Positions 17,155 through 26,022 of a stretch of 64,000 bases of DNA are shown here, piece after piece. The translations under genes and the position numbers were made by a program. The stretch's first letter is position 1. The number at the start of each line of letters is the position of its first letter. The DNA is from Fodinicola acaciae (lineage in GTDB: Bacteria > Actinomycetota > Actinomycetes > Mycobacteriales > HKI-0501), in assembly GCF_010993745.1 (NCBI RefSeq), contig NZ_WOTN01000002.1, forward strand, positions 310,001 to 374,000, written 5' to 3'. The notes beneath the pieces are model-generated. The model saw only the letters and a list, made by a program, of their open reading frames with translations. It did not search any database and had not been told where the DNA came from.

Positions 17155-17802
17155 ATGGCGACCGTACGGGCCGGACCGATGCGCAACAGGGTCACACCGA
17201 TGGGTGACATCGTGGCGATCGAGCTGCGCGGCAGCTGGCTGGGCAACCGCGGCATCCTGCATGAGGACACCGACATCGTCCGGTTTCACCGCAGCAACCT
17301 GTGGATCACTTGCGCGTTGAGCTTCCGCGACTGGCGGTTGCCCCAGTGGCAGCCGGGCCGCTTCACCGTGCTCTTCTTCCACGATGAGGCGGTCGCCTTC
17401 GCCGCCGGCCACCGGCCGTGTGCGCTCTGCCGCCGCGAGGCGTACAACGCCTATCGGGCCACCTGGCGAGGTCGCCCGCTGGCCAAGGAGATGGACCGCC
17501 AGCTGCACGGCGAGCGGCTCTATCGCGGCACGCATCGGCGCCGGCTGCATCCGGCGCGCTGGCCTGACCTGCCGACCGGGGCGTTCGTCCGGCTCGATGG
17601 CAGGCCGGTGCTGGTACGCGACGACGCCGTGGTGCCGTGGGGCTTCGACGGCTATGGCGATCCGCTGCCGCGGCCGCCAAGCGGGACGGTCGAGCTGATC
17701 ACACCGCCGTCGACGGTCAACGCGATCCGTGCCGGCTATCGGCCGCAGATCGACGATCAGGCGTTTTCCAGCGCGTCGCGCAGCGCGGCGAGCTTGGCGT
17801 AG
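17155..17802 (+). CDS. Conserved actinobacterial protein of unknown function with a CxxC motif
   Basis: 215 residues. I recognise the pattern as a widespread actinobacterial hypothetical family (MRNRVTPMGDIVA, WLGNRGILHE, then AAGHRPCALCRREAYNAYR) but know no function. The HRPCALCRRE stretch could bind a metal. No signal peptide or membrane segment. The last 46 bases overlap the end of the convergent menF gene, so the C-terminal residues may not be conserved. Confidence 0.75.
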   Translation: MATVRAGPMRNRVTPMGDIVAIELRGSWLGNRGILHEDTDIVRFHRSNLWITCALSFRDWRLPQWQPGRFTVLFFHDEAVAFAAGHRPCALCRREAYNAYRATWRGRPLAKEMDRQLHGERLYRGTHRRRLHPARWPDLPTGAFVRLDGRPVLVRDDAVVPWGFDGYGDPLPRPPSGTVELITPPSTVNAIRAGYRPQIDDQAFSSASRSAASLA

Positions 17803-18998
17803 GTCTCCTCCAGCTCGTTCTCCGGCACCGAGTCGGCGACGATGCCGCCACCGGCATAAAGCCGTGCCGTCGAGCCGGTGACGCGCGCGCAGCGCAGTGC
17901 GATCCCCAGCTCGCCGTTGCCGGCGGCGTCCATCCAGCCGATCGGGCCGGCATAGCGGTCGCGGTCGAGGCCTCCGCGCGCACGGATGTAGTCGCCGGCC
18001 GCCTCAGTCGGCGTGCCGCACACCGCGGCGGTCGGATGCAGAGCGCCGGCGAGCTCGACCACCGACACCGGTCGCGACAGCCGGCCGGTGATGTCGGTGG
18101 CCAGGTGGACGACGTTGGCCAGCCGGAGCGCGGACGGCCGCTCCGGCACGTCGAGGTCGGCACAGTACGGCTCCAAAGCGCGCGCCGCGGAGGCCGCCGC
18201 GTACTCGTGCTCCTCGGTGTTTTTCTCGGAACCACGAAGAAAATCGGCCACCGCGTCGTCCGGATTCTCGGTGCCGGCGCGCTCGGCGCCACCGCGCCAG
18301 CCGGTGCCGGCGAGGACCCGCGAGAAGATCTGGTCGTCCTGCCGGCGGACCAGCATCTCCGGGGTCGCGCCGATCATGCCGTCGACCGCGTACGTCCAGC
18401 ACTGCGGATAGCGGTCGGCGAGCCGTGCCAGCAGCGGACGCACGTCCAGCGGCGCCTCCGCGGTCGCGACCACGTCGCGGGCGAGCACGACCTTCTGGAA
18501 CGCGCCACCGCGGATCGCCGCCACCGCGTCGGCGACCGCCGCCTTGTAGCCGTCGCCGCTGACCTGGCCGTCCGACCAGCCCAGTGGCCCCGGCGACCGC
18601 ATCGGAGCCTGGCTCGGCCGCGGCGCCGGACCTCCGATCGTCGTGACGAAGCCGCGGCCATCGCGTACGCCGAACACCACACGCGGCACCACGACCACAG
18701 AAGTTTCGGCGTCTTCGAAGGAAAAACTCGCGAAGGCGACCGGGCCGCCGCCAGGCACGCCGAGCTGGTCGTCGACCTCGAACGACGCGGCCACCCGCTC
18801 CCACCACTGTGCGGCGCGGACGAAGCGGTCCCGGCCGGTCACCTCGAACCGCGTCACCTCACCCCAGCCGATCAGGCCGTCGCCGCCGCGTATCCAGCAG
18901 AGGATGTCCTCGGCACGCGCGTCCGGCAGATTGGCCAGCGCGAGCGTGCCGGTGGCGGGTTCGGTGCGGGCGGTGGTCGGCAGCGAGACCGAGGTCAT
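17757..18998 (-). CDS. menF: Isochorismate synthase
   Basis: 413 residues, chorismate-binding fold; first step toward menaquinone. The general-base Lys lies in AFQKVVLARD. GTGWRGG, then GSEKNTEEHEY (metal Glu), HPTAAVCGTP and YAGGGIVADS complete the active site. No siderophore or salicylate genes are near, so menaquinone is the likely destination. ATG 18998 lies seven bases after TAATCT (19011-19006), a leaderless arrangement. Confidence 0.92.
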   Translation of the reverse strand: MTSVSLPTTARTEPATGTLALANLPDARAEDILCWIRGGDGLIGWGEVTRFEVTGRDRFVRAAQWWERVAASFEVDDQLGVPGGGPVAFASFSFEDAETSVVVVPRVVFGVRDGRGFVTTIGGPAPRPSQAPMRSPGPLGWSDGQVSGDGYKAAVADAVAAIRGGAFQKVVLARDVVATAEAPLDVRPLLARLADRYPQCWTYAVDGMIGATPEMLVRRQDDQIFSRVLAGTGWRGGAERAGTENPDDAVADFLRGSEKNTEEHEYAAASAARALEPYCADLDVPERPSALRLANVVHLATDITGRLSRPVSVVELAGALHPTAAVCGTPTEAAGDYIRARGGLDRDRYAGPIGWMDAAGNGELGIALRCARVTGSTARLYAGGGIVADSVPENELEETYAKLAALRDALENA

Positions 18999-19076
18999 GA
19001 CCCTGAGATTACGGGCCGATACGCGCGCGTACCCTGTGACGATGACCGCACAGGGTGGGTTTTGACGGAGGATCGC

Positions 19077-20030
19077 ATGATTCGTTGGCGTATTCCGGTT
19101 TTGCTGGCCTCTCTGTGCGTCCTGGCCGCGGCGGCGCCGGTGCAGGCGATGGTGCGCCAGCCGGTCGACGAGCGGCTGTCGGCAGACCTGTCGGTCGTGG
19201 TGCACGGCACGAGCGTGCCGGTCGGCAGCAAAGGCAAGCCGTTCATCGTCGTCGCCACCAACCAGTCGCGGTCGGCCACCGCGCACACGGTGACCGTCAC
19301 CGTGTCGGCCAGCGCCAGCAGGCCGGGAGAGCTGCTCGGTCCGACGCCGTACGACAAGGCCTGCCGGTCCGTCTCGGCCGGCCGGTTCGCCTGCGCGGCC
19401 GGTGACCTGCTGCCCGGCACCAGCGCGAGGTTCAGCTTCTCGTACGCGGCGGCCAGCGGTGTGCGGCCGCATGCCGGCGCCGGCACGGTGACCGCGTCGG
19501 TCGCCGCGCTCACGCCTGACCCGAGTGAGTCCAACAACACCGACCAGGCACGGATCGACATCGTGTCGGCCGGCTCCGACCTGTCCGTGCGGATCCCGGA
19601 CGTGCCGCCGGCCGCGCCGGGAAAGTCCGGCCGGACATACGCGACGATCGGAAACTACGGCTCGACCGACGCCGGCGGCGTACGCTTCACCGTCAGCGCG
19701 CCAAACGGCTCGGCCCTGGCCGGCGTGGCGCTGCGCGCGAACAACGGCGGCTACAGCATCAGCTGTCCGGTCAACGCGGCCGGCACGACCGCGACCTGCA
19801 CGGTCGGCACGCTCCGCGCCGGCAACTACGCGACCGCGCAGGTCACCGTCGCCGTGCCGGCCGGAGCCGAGCACTCGACCACTTTGACCGGCGGCTCCGG
19901 GACGGTCGACCAGGCCACCACCACGCCGTACGCGTCGCGCTCGGCCACCGTCTGGCAGCGTCCGCTGGCCACCGTCGCGACCGACGACCCCAGCGACGAC
20001 ACCGACACGTACGCCTGTCCCGTCTCCTGA
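19077..20030 (+). CDS. Secreted DUF11/CARDB-like repeat protein, short paralogue without anchor
   Basis: 317 residues. The signal peptide (about 1-24, ending APVQA) is followed by two repeats matching the first two of the 15.4 kb protein, for example GSKGKPFIV, TPDPSESNNTDQARIDIV and ATDDPSDDTDTY. It stops just where the longer protein enters its third repeat, so the third repeat and the LPXTG signal are absent. GGAGG lies eight bases before ATG 19077. Repeat B copy 1 begins about ten bases after the stop. Confidence 0.82.
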   Translation: MIRWRIPVLLASLCVLAAAAPVQAMVRQPVDERLSADLSVVVHGTSVPVGSKGKPFIVVATNQSRSATAHTVTVTVSASASRPGELLGPTPYDKACRSVSAGRFACAAGDLLPGTSARFSFSYAAASGVRPHAGAGTVTASVAALTPDPSESNNTDQARIDIVSAGSDLSVRIPDVPPAAPGKSGRTYATIGNYGSTDAGGVRFTVSAPNGSALAGVALRANNGGYSISCPVNAAGTTATCTVGTLRAGNYATAQVTVAVPAGAEHSTTLTGGSGTVDQATTTPYASRSATVWQRPLATVATDDPSDDTDTYACPVS

Positions 20031-20039
20031 CGACCGGCC

Positions 20040-20084
20040 GCATGGCCACCATGCTTGCGTCCAGCGCACGCATGGGGGCCATGC
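20040..20084 (+). repeat. Intergenic repeat family B, copy 1 (long hairpin)
   Basis: GCATGGCCACCATGC (20040-20054) pairs with GCATGGGGGCCATGC (20070-20084) at 14 of 15 positions. The loop has its own TGCG/CGCA pairing. The same element with perfect 19-base arms lies at 54344-54396. Sited right after a stop codon, it may also act as a terminator. Confidence 0.7.
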
Positions 20085-20107
20085 GAACTTCGGCGTGGAC
20101 GTACGCA

Positions 20108-20113
20108 TAGGCT
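20108..20113 (+). promoter_or_regulatory. -10 box of menG (leaderless)
   Basis: TAGGCT followed by seven bases and the menG ATG at 20121. No ribosome-binding site is present, so the transcript probably starts at the ATG. Confidence 0.5.
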
Positions 20114-20120
20114 CGTCCGC

Positions 20121-20813
20121 ATGACACGCGCGACCTTGGACAAGCAGCCGCACGAGGTGGCGGCGATGTTCGACGGTGTGGCGCAGCATTACGACCGCAC
20201 CAACACTGTCCTCGCCTTCGCCATGGACAGGGCCTGGCGCCGCGCCACTCGCCGCGCGCTCGCCCTGACCAGCGCCGACCGCTGCCTGGACGTGGCCGCC
20301 GGCACCGCGGTGTCGACCGAGGAGCTGGCGCTGTCCGGCGCGGACGTGGTGGCCTGCGACTTCTCGCTCGGCATGCTGCGCGCCGGCCGGAGCCGCGGCC
20401 TGCCGATGATCGCCGGCGACGCGCTGCACCTGCCCTTCGTCGACGGCGCCTTCGACGCGGTGACCATCTCCTTCGGACTGCGCAACGTGGTCGACGTGCC
20501 GGCGGCGCTGCGCGAGTTCGCCCGGGTGACCAGGCCGGGCGGCCGGCTGGTGGTCTGTGAGTTCAGCCACCCGACCTGGGCGCCGTTCCGGACCGTCTAC
20601 AGCGAATACCTGATGCGGGCGATCCCGCCGGTCGCGCGCGCGGTCAGCAGCAACCCGGACGCGTACGTCTATCTGGCCGAGTCGATCCCCGCCTGGCCCA
20701 ACCAGGAGGCGCTGGCCGGCCGGATCGCCGCGGCCGGCTGGTCGCAGGTGGCCTGGCGGTCGCTGACCGGTGGCATCGTCGCGTTGCACCGCGCGGTGAA
20801 GCCCGCCGAGTAG
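20121..20813 (+). CDS. menG: Demethylmenaquinone methyltransferase
   Basis: 230 residues, class I SAM methyltransferase of the UbiE/MenG family; last step of menaquinone synthesis. Motif I is [17 protein letters not shown] (one substitution from the usual GTGD). DFSLGML, the UbiE signature [24 protein letters not shown] and [15 protein letters not shown] follow. Stands alone on the plus strand. Confidence 0.92.
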   Translation: MTRATLDKQPHEVAAMFDGVAQHYDRTNTVLAFAMDRAWRRATRRALALTSADRCLDVAAGTAVSTEELALSGADVVACDFSLGMLRAGRSRGLPMIAGDALHLPFVDGAFDAVTISFGLRNVVDVPAALREFARVTRPGGRLVVCEFSHPTWAPFRTVYSEYLMRAIPPVARAVSSNPDAYVYLAESIPAWPNQEALAGRIAAAGWSQVAWRSLTGGIVALHRAVKPAE

Positions 20814-20881
20814 CGATGGCCGGTCAGGTCCGGTAGGCAGGAGGGGAGACACCCGAAGCCTGCCGGAGGGAGTCCTGCCCG

Positions 20882-21100
20882 ATGACCGCGCCACCCGTGG
20901 AGCCGACGCCTGTGTCACCGGCGCCGATGCCGTCGGAGCCGCTGCCGCTGCCGGACGAGCCGCTGCCACCAGCGCCGGTCTCACCCGCCGTACCGGTCAC
21001 TCCGGAGCCGCTGCGGCCGATCCCCGATCAGCCTGGGGAGCCGGAGCACGACCCGGACGGTCCGCTCAACCCCGACCCACCGAAGCCGCCGACCCGCTGA
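20882..21100 (+). CDS. Small proline-rich protein (possible)
   Basis: 72 residues, about one-third proline, acidic, no Cys, no signal peptide. GGAGGGAG lies about 11 bases before the ATG, and the frame uses typical third-position GC. Nothing else explains this gap between menG and tetR. Low complexity means it could also be chance coding-like sequence. No function proposed. Confidence 0.4.
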   Translation: MTAPPVEPTPVSPAPMPSEPLPLPDEPLPPAPVSPAVPVTPEPLRPIPDQPGEPEHDPDGPLNPDPPKPPTR

Positions 21101-21103
21101 CGC

Positions 21104-21664
21104 TCATGAGATCGCGCAGATGTCGGTGATCCGCGCGCGCAACTCGTCGAAGGAGCGCGGCGTGACCGCGGAGCGTACGACTTCTCCGAGCAGAAACGAG
21201 AAAAGCTCGTCGGCACGCCGCGCCGGATCGTCCACGCCGATGTCGGTCAACAGCTCGGCGAAGATGCCGGCGACCGAGTCGTGCATCGTCTCGATCGCGG
21301 TGAGCCGGTTTTTGGTGGTGGCCGAGATCCAGTACGCGAACCACAGCCGCAAAACGCCTGGCTGCTGGCGAAAAGTCTCGACGTAGTCGCGTACGGCGGC
21401 CCAGAACCGGTCCGCCGCAGCGTCCTGCCGCGCAGCCGCCGCGCGCAGGTTGGCGACGAACGCGTCGATGTGTCCGGCCATCGCCTGGTCGATCAGGTCG
21501 TCCATGTCGGCGAAGTAGTAGTGGATCGCGCTCTTGGTCAGTGGACTGGCATCGGCGACCGCGCGCGCGGTGCAGCCGGCCAGGCCGTCGCGCGCCAGCA
21601 CCAGCCGCGCGGCGTCGACGATTTGCTGCCGCTTGGCGAGCTGGTTAGGCGTGAGGTCCGGCAC
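21104..21664 (-). CDS. TetR-family transcriptional regulator
   Basis: About 186 residues from GTG 21664 (TTG at 21673 is also possible). N-terminal helix-turn-helix (RQQIVDAARLVLARDG, CTARAVADASPLTKSAIHYYFADMDDL) and an all-helical ligand domain with several Trp/Phe residues. TACCCT lies eight bases before GTG 21664. Its target is unknown. It is followed by the proline-rich ORF on the opposite strand and shares the minus strand with the Nudix gene. Confidence 0.85.
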   Translation of the reverse strand: MPDLTPNQLAKRQQIVDAARLVLARDGLAGCTARAVADASPLTKSAIHYYFADMDDLIDQAMAGHIDAFVANLRAAAARQDAAADRFWAAVRDYVETFRQQPGVLRLWFAYWISATTKNRLTAIETMHDSVAGIFAELLTDIGVDDPARRADELFSFLLGEVVRSAVTPRSFDELRARITDICAIS

Positions 21665-21718
21665 GGCATCCAAGGGTAGGACAGTTGACTGCGACAGGGA
21701 CGCAAGCTGAGGTGAGGA

Positions 21719-22273
21719 TCAGTCACCGGCCGCGTCCTGCACCGCGGTCAGAAGATCGCCGGCGAGGAAGAGGTGGGTGAGGTGGAAGCTTTGGGTGAGG
21801 TAGCCGAGGCTCACGACGGTCTCGACCGGCTCCAGGCGTACGTCGATCTCGACGGCATCTAGCGGATCGCGTCGTCCACCCTCTTCCGTAGTGCCGGCGT
21901 AGATGTAGTGCACGCGATTGGTGTGGTTTCCCCAGGTGGCCCAAGCGCTCCCGAGCTCGATGACGTCTTGGGCTCGATAGCCGGTCTCTTCCTCGAGTTC
22001 ACGCACCGCCGCATCGGCCGGGCTCTCTCCGTTTTCGACAGCACCTCCGGGCAGGCCGGGAGCAACAACACCCGCGCCATGGTGATACTCGTCGACGACG
22101 ATCACCTGGCCTTTATGAAGCGCCAGGATTGATACCCACGGCGCGGCTTCGACGATGTAGTACGGCGCGGCGGCACTTCCGTCCGTGCGTACGCAATCGT
22201 CGGCCCGCAGGTGGAGCCACCTGTCGTGGACCACGTGCCGGCTGCGTTCGACTTTCCAGGCTTGCGGTCGCAT
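21719..22273 (-). CDS. Nudix hydrolase
   Basis: 184 residues from ATG 22273 (AGAGGG upstream); the frame opens at 22306. A complete Nudix box is visible: GGAVENGESP...AVRELEEETGY. The flanking sequence (VVDEYHHGAG, then LPGGAVE) resembles ADP-ribose/nucleoside-diphosphate-sugar pyrophosphatases. It neighbours an HNH fragment and two decayed nucleotide-enzyme genes. Substrate unassigned. Confidence 0.85.
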   Translation of the reverse strand: MRPQAWKVERSRHVVHDRWLHLRADDCVRTDGSAAAPYYIVEAAPWVSILALHKGQVIVVDEYHHGAGVVAPGLPGGAVENGESPADAAVRELEEETGYRAQDVIELGSAWATWGNHTNRVHYIYAGTTEEGGRRDPLDAVEIDVRLEPVETVVSLGYLTQSFHLTHLFLAGDLLTAVQDAAGD

Positions 22274-22330
22274 TCCCTGCCCTCTCACCGCGCTTACGAC
22301 GTGCATGACTACACGGTGGTGGACCGGCTG

Positions 22331-22613
22331 TTTTCGTCAGTGGTTGGTGCGATGGGGTGGATCGGTTTAGCAGCGCATCGAATAGCGTGCGTGGCGTATA
22401 GGTGTGCGGGTTGGGTCTGACGTAGACGGGTGGCAGGAAGTAGGGGATGCCGCCGAGCATGTCGATCGACCATTGGCTATGGTACAGGATTTGGTGGTGG
22501 GCAAGGCACAGCAGCGTCATGTTGTGCAGTGTGGTTTGCCCGCCGAACTCCCACGGTGTGACGTGGTGCGCGTCGCACCAGGCAAGTGCCACTTTAGTTA
22601 CAAGTACGTTTCC
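22331..22613 (-). pseudogene. C-terminal fragment of a DUF222/HNH (13E12-type) endonuclease gene
   Basis: About 94 codons encode an HNH core (WCDAHHVTPWEFGG, then TTLHNMTLLCLAHHQILYHS) plus the tail typical of the actinobacterial DUF222-HNH family. The large DUF222 part is missing, and homology stops just before the IS30 element. No start codon in context. A remnant, probably severed by the insertion or by an earlier one. Confidence 0.75.
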
Positions 22614-22698
22614 GCAGGTAGATGCTCTGGCTCTGTGCCTCGATTGTGTCAACGGCACGCGAAATTTGACCCACTTTCGGCACTTGGGTTCTAGGTCT

Positions 22699-23923
22699 CG
22701 TCGCAACACTTCATGATCAAATAGGGAGTGTTGATGGGCAGGCGCGGACGCAAGCGCAGACTGGTGATCGAGGCGGAGTACTGGCGGCTGCTGGCCTCCG
22801 GTATGGGCACGGCTGAGGCGTGCGGGCAGCTGGGGATCGGCCGCAAGACCGGGTACCGATGGCGGGCGGAGAATGGCGGCCTGGCCCCGCTGACGCTGCC
22901 GGAGCGTGCGCACTCGGGCAGGTACTTGTCGTTGCTGGAGCGGCGGAGAATTGCCACCCTGCGCCGGGACGGACTCACCGTCCGGGCCATCGCGACCGCG
23001 CTTGGACGTTCACCGTCGACCATCAGCCGCGAGCTGAAACGCAACACCACAGCTGACGACCGGTCCTACGACGGCGACCTGGCACACGCCCGGGCACGCG
23101 AGCGAGCCCGTCGACCACGCCGCGGCCGCCTCCTTGCCGACACCGAGCTTCGGGCGCACGTGCAGTCCAAGCTCGAACTCGAGTGGAGCCCGGAGCAAAT
23201 CGCGGCATGGCTGCGCACCGAATTTCCCGACAAACGCACCTGGAACCTGTGCCACGAAACCATCTACAGGGCCCTCTATCTGGGCGGGCCCGGCGGGCTC
23301 GATCGACAACTGACCAAGCGGCTACGCACCAGCCGACCGTTGCGCAAACGCCGCCGACGCCCCGACCAGCGCCGCCCACGATTCACCGTCCCGGGCACCC
23401 CGATCAACCAACGCCCGCCATCGTCACCGAACGAACCCGGATCGGCGACTGGGAAGGCGACCTCATCGTCGGCCGAAGCAGCCGCTCGGCGATCGCCACC
23501 GCGGTCTGCCGCACCAGCCGCTATGTGAAACTCATTCACCTCCCGCACGGCCACTGCGCCGCCGCGGTCGACCACGCCTTAACCGCGTCATTCGCCCCGT
23601 TGCCAACCACTGTTCGCCTGACGCTGACCTGGGATCAAGGTTCGGAGATGGCCCACCACGACCGAATCGCGCAGCACTTCAGCGAGGGTGTGTACTTCGC
23701 CTTTCCCGGCTCGCCCTGGCTACGCGGCACAAACGAGAACACCAACGGACTGTTGCGCCAGTACTTCCCCAAGGGCACCGATCTATCCATCCACAGCGCG
23801 GAAGAACTGCAACGCATCGAGCAACGGCTCAACGACCGCCCCCGCAAAACCCTCGGCTGGCGCACCCCAGCCGACATCTTCACCGCCGCTTTGACACCAT
23901 GACCTAACAGCAACGTTGCGACG
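22699..23923 (+). mobile_element. IS30-family insertion sequence
   Basis: About 1.22 kb. The ends carry the inverted repeat CGTCGCAAC (22699-22707) and GTTGCGACG (23915-23923), with one more matching base outside. It carries one transposase gene with a frame break. It separates the HNH remnant from a 5'-truncated thymidylate-kinase-like gene. I could not define a target duplication by eye. Confidence 0.75.
22734..23902 (+). pseudogene. IS30-family transposase with a frame change
   Basis: The first frame (to about 23,415) encodes the helix-turn-helix region, including RRDGLTVRAIATALGRSPST and ELKRN, then WSPEQIAAWLR. The second frame encodes the DDE half: IGDWEGDLIVG, TWDQGSEM and NENTNGLLRQYFPKG. 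The catalytic acids are thus present but in another frame. The switch lies around 23405-23425 and equals a one-base deletion (or a -1 shift). AGGGAG precedes ATG 22734; GTG 22728 is an alternative. Confidence 0.8.
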
Positions 23924-24372
23924 ATCACTGGAATTCACCTGGCAGGCCCTTGGCGCCCGGCATCGCGGCCGACCGGTACGCGCATCTGGAGCACGAGATC
24001 ATTCCGGCAATGGATGCCGGCCAGTGGGTGCTCTCGGACCGCTATGTGCAGTCCTCGCTGGTTCTGCAATGCCTTGACGGCCTGTCAGCGGCCGAGATCT
24101 GGAGTTACAACCGGTACGTCCGGCGGCCAGACCTTTCCGTGTATCTCAGCGAGACCGCAGATCGCATCGCCTCCCGGTTGGCCGAGCGGCAGCAGCTGTC
24201 GCGGCTGGAACTGGCCGGTTCGCCCGAGCGTGAGCTGCGGCTTTATCGGGAGGCGTACGAGTTTCTGCAAGCCCGCGGCTGGACCCAGGTCGTCGTCAGA
24301 TGCCGGGGTCAGGTGCCGGCGCAGATCGCGAGCCGTATCGTCACACACCTCGACCGACTGTCGAAGTCGTAG
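23924..24372 (+). pseudogene. 5'-truncated thymidylate-kinase-like gene
   Basis: The readable part starts right at the IS edge: VLSDRYVQSSLVLQCLDGL is the DRYxxS motif of dTMP kinases, then RPDLSVYLSETADRIASRL and a lid-like Arg-rich stretch. The N-terminal P-loop and the first strand are absent, so no ATP site is left. Without the P-loop it should be inactive. The diverged sequence suggests it was an accessory kinase rather than the housekeeping tmk. Confidence 0.75.
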
Positions 24373-24387
24373 TTCAGGAAGGCGACA

Positions 24388-25185
24388 ATGCTGTCGATCT
24401 TGACCGTCAATATCGGAGCCGCCGCCCGCCAGCGAGCCGAGGTTCTGCTGGCGTGGCTGGCGGCGAGGCCCGAGGACGTGTTCGTCCTGACCGAGACCAG
24501 TAACGGACCAGGCACCGCCTACCTGCTCGAGCAGTTCCGGACCGCTGGTTCGCCGTCGCGTACACCCCGGACGCCAGCGGCGATCGCGGGACCGCCGTGG
24601 TCAGCCGCGTCAAGGTCGAACGCACCCTTCACGATTTGACCGGCAACATGAGTTTTCCTAGTCGGGTGGCGGGCATCGAGCTGGCCACGAGACCGGGTAC
24701 GGCGGTGCTCGGGATTTACGTGCCGAGTCGCGACCGCAGTGTGAACAAGATCGAGAAGAAGGAACGGTTCATCAGCTCGATGCTGGCGGGGCTGGACAAG
24801 CTGCCCGACGATGTACGCGGCCGGCTGGTCATCGGCGGTGATTACAACGTCATCGCCCGAGACCACCAGCCGCTGCACGCCGGCTTCCTGCCGTTCGAGT
24901 TCGGACTGCTCGAAAACACTGCAGCACCACGGGTTCATCGACGCGTACGCCCGGTGCTCACCCGGCGAGCAGGCGTACAGCTGGATCGGACGCACCAACG
25001 ACGGCTACCGCTACGACTACTTCCACGTCGGCGCCGCACTCAGCGACCGCATCGCCAGCTGCGCCTATCTGCACGAAACCCGAGAGCAGCGACTCACCGA
25101 CCACGCCGCGGTGACCCTCACTTTGGATGTAGCGGCAGTCGAGCGCATCGACACGGGTGACCCGGTCGCCGACGGGTTGTTCTAA
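24388..25185 (+). pseudogene. Frameshifted endonuclease/exonuclease/phosphatase-family gene
   Basis: Three consecutive frames join into one protein. Frame one gives ILTVNIGAAARQRAEVLLAW and ETSNGPGTAYLLEQF. Frame two (from about 24540) gives DRWFAVAYTPDASGDRGTAVV to GGDYNVIARDHQP. Frame three (from about 24920) gives LQHHGFIDAYARC, YDYFHVG and LTDHAAVTLTL. NVIARD and the terminal SDH-like TDHAAV are family motifs. Two opposite single-base shifts (about 24538 and 24920) break it. It starts 15 bases after the kinase remnant and ends four bases inside the convergent CYTH gene. Confidence 0.72.
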
Positions 25186-25736
25186 GCCGATACCAACGCG
25201 GCGCGTACGAGCGAGTCGTACGTGTCGGTCATGCGCTCAACGTCCAAACCTAGCGAGCGTACGAGACGATCGAGGTCGTCCTGCACCTCGACGCCTGGCC
25301 GGCCAGGAGGTACGACCGTTTCGACCTCCAGGAAGGTGCCGGCATGCTCGACATCGTCCAGGCACAGCGATAGGTCGCCGCGAGCCGCGGTCCGTCGGGA
25401 CTTCACGATGCGTACGGTCGGCCGAAAACCCATCACCAGCAGCGCGGCGTGCATCTGGTCGCGATCAGCGATCTCGGTCTCGTGCTCAAGACAAGCCATC
25501 TCGTTGTCCTGCGGTTGCTTGAGCGTGAATAGGTGGCGGCCGTGCTGCGTACGAAGACGAGCGAAAGCCACACCGATCTTGGACTGGCCGTAGTCCCAGC
25601 CGGCCTCCGCGTATGCCTGGTCGTCCTGATGAACCGGCGACGAGAGACGAAACCCGTGGTCAGCCAGCTGGTCGACGGCGACCACGGCATCGCGGAGGCG
25701 GTACTTGACCTCGATCTCCCGCCGCTGATCAGCCAC
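25182..25736 (-). CDS. CYTH-domain (class IV adenylate cyclase/ThTPase-like) protein
   Basis: 184 residues from GTG 25736, chosen because the family-defining ExExK motif (REIEVKYRL) then lies at the N-terminus. The frame is open to 25919, but that part is Arg-rich nonsense. Charged tunnel-lining strands follow: FTLKQP, ECEHETEIADRD-like LEHETEIADRD, IVKSRRTA, LCLDDVEHAGTFLEVETVV. CYTH proteins act on triphosphate-containing small molecules. It appears intact, unlike its two convergent neighbours. Confidence 0.8.
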   Translation of the reverse strand: MADQRREIEVKYRLRDAVVAVDQLADHGFRLSSPVHQDDQAYAEAGWDYGQSKIGVAFARLRTQHGRHLFTLKQPQDNEMACLEHETEIADRDQMHAALLVMGFRPTVRIVKSRRTAARGDLSLCLDDVEHAGTFLEVETVVPPGRPGVEVQDDLDRLVRSLGLDVERMTDTYDSLVRAALVSA

Positions 25737-26022
25737 GTACGCGCTACCCGAACGCCGACGACACCGACCACAGCAGGCTAGCCAAGGTCGTGTCCGCGAT
25801 GAGGGAAGGGGGCCACCGACACGCCGCCCGGACCGGATGTCCGGCTGGGACGGCCGACCCGGCGGACCGACCCTGTGGATGCCAGAACACGCCGCTGACG
25901 TTGCGAACATTGACCCCATACTCCGGACGCCCCGGATGTTTCTTGCTCTCAGCGAAATTCACGCCTTTGTGGCATGTCTCGAGAGGCTGGCGCAAACTTG
26001 GTGTAGACGGATCGGGACGAGT
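25737..26022. other. Gene-free stretch
   Basis: About 290 bases upstream of the CYTH gene. I see only a small CCGGAC/GTCCGG hairpin near 25830-25850. No convincing ORF in the right codon pattern. Confidence 0.4.

Noticed and set aside
22331-22613. Intact HNH endonuclease
   Set aside because: Only the C-terminal core remains, with no start or DUF222 part.
23950-24372. Functional thymidylate kinase starting inside the frame
   Set aside because: The ATP-binding P-loop is missing, and the frame begins at the IS edge.
25737-25919. Upstream extension of the CYTH gene
   Set aside because: It is Arg/Pro/Ser-rich and precedes the ExExK motif that normally opens the family.
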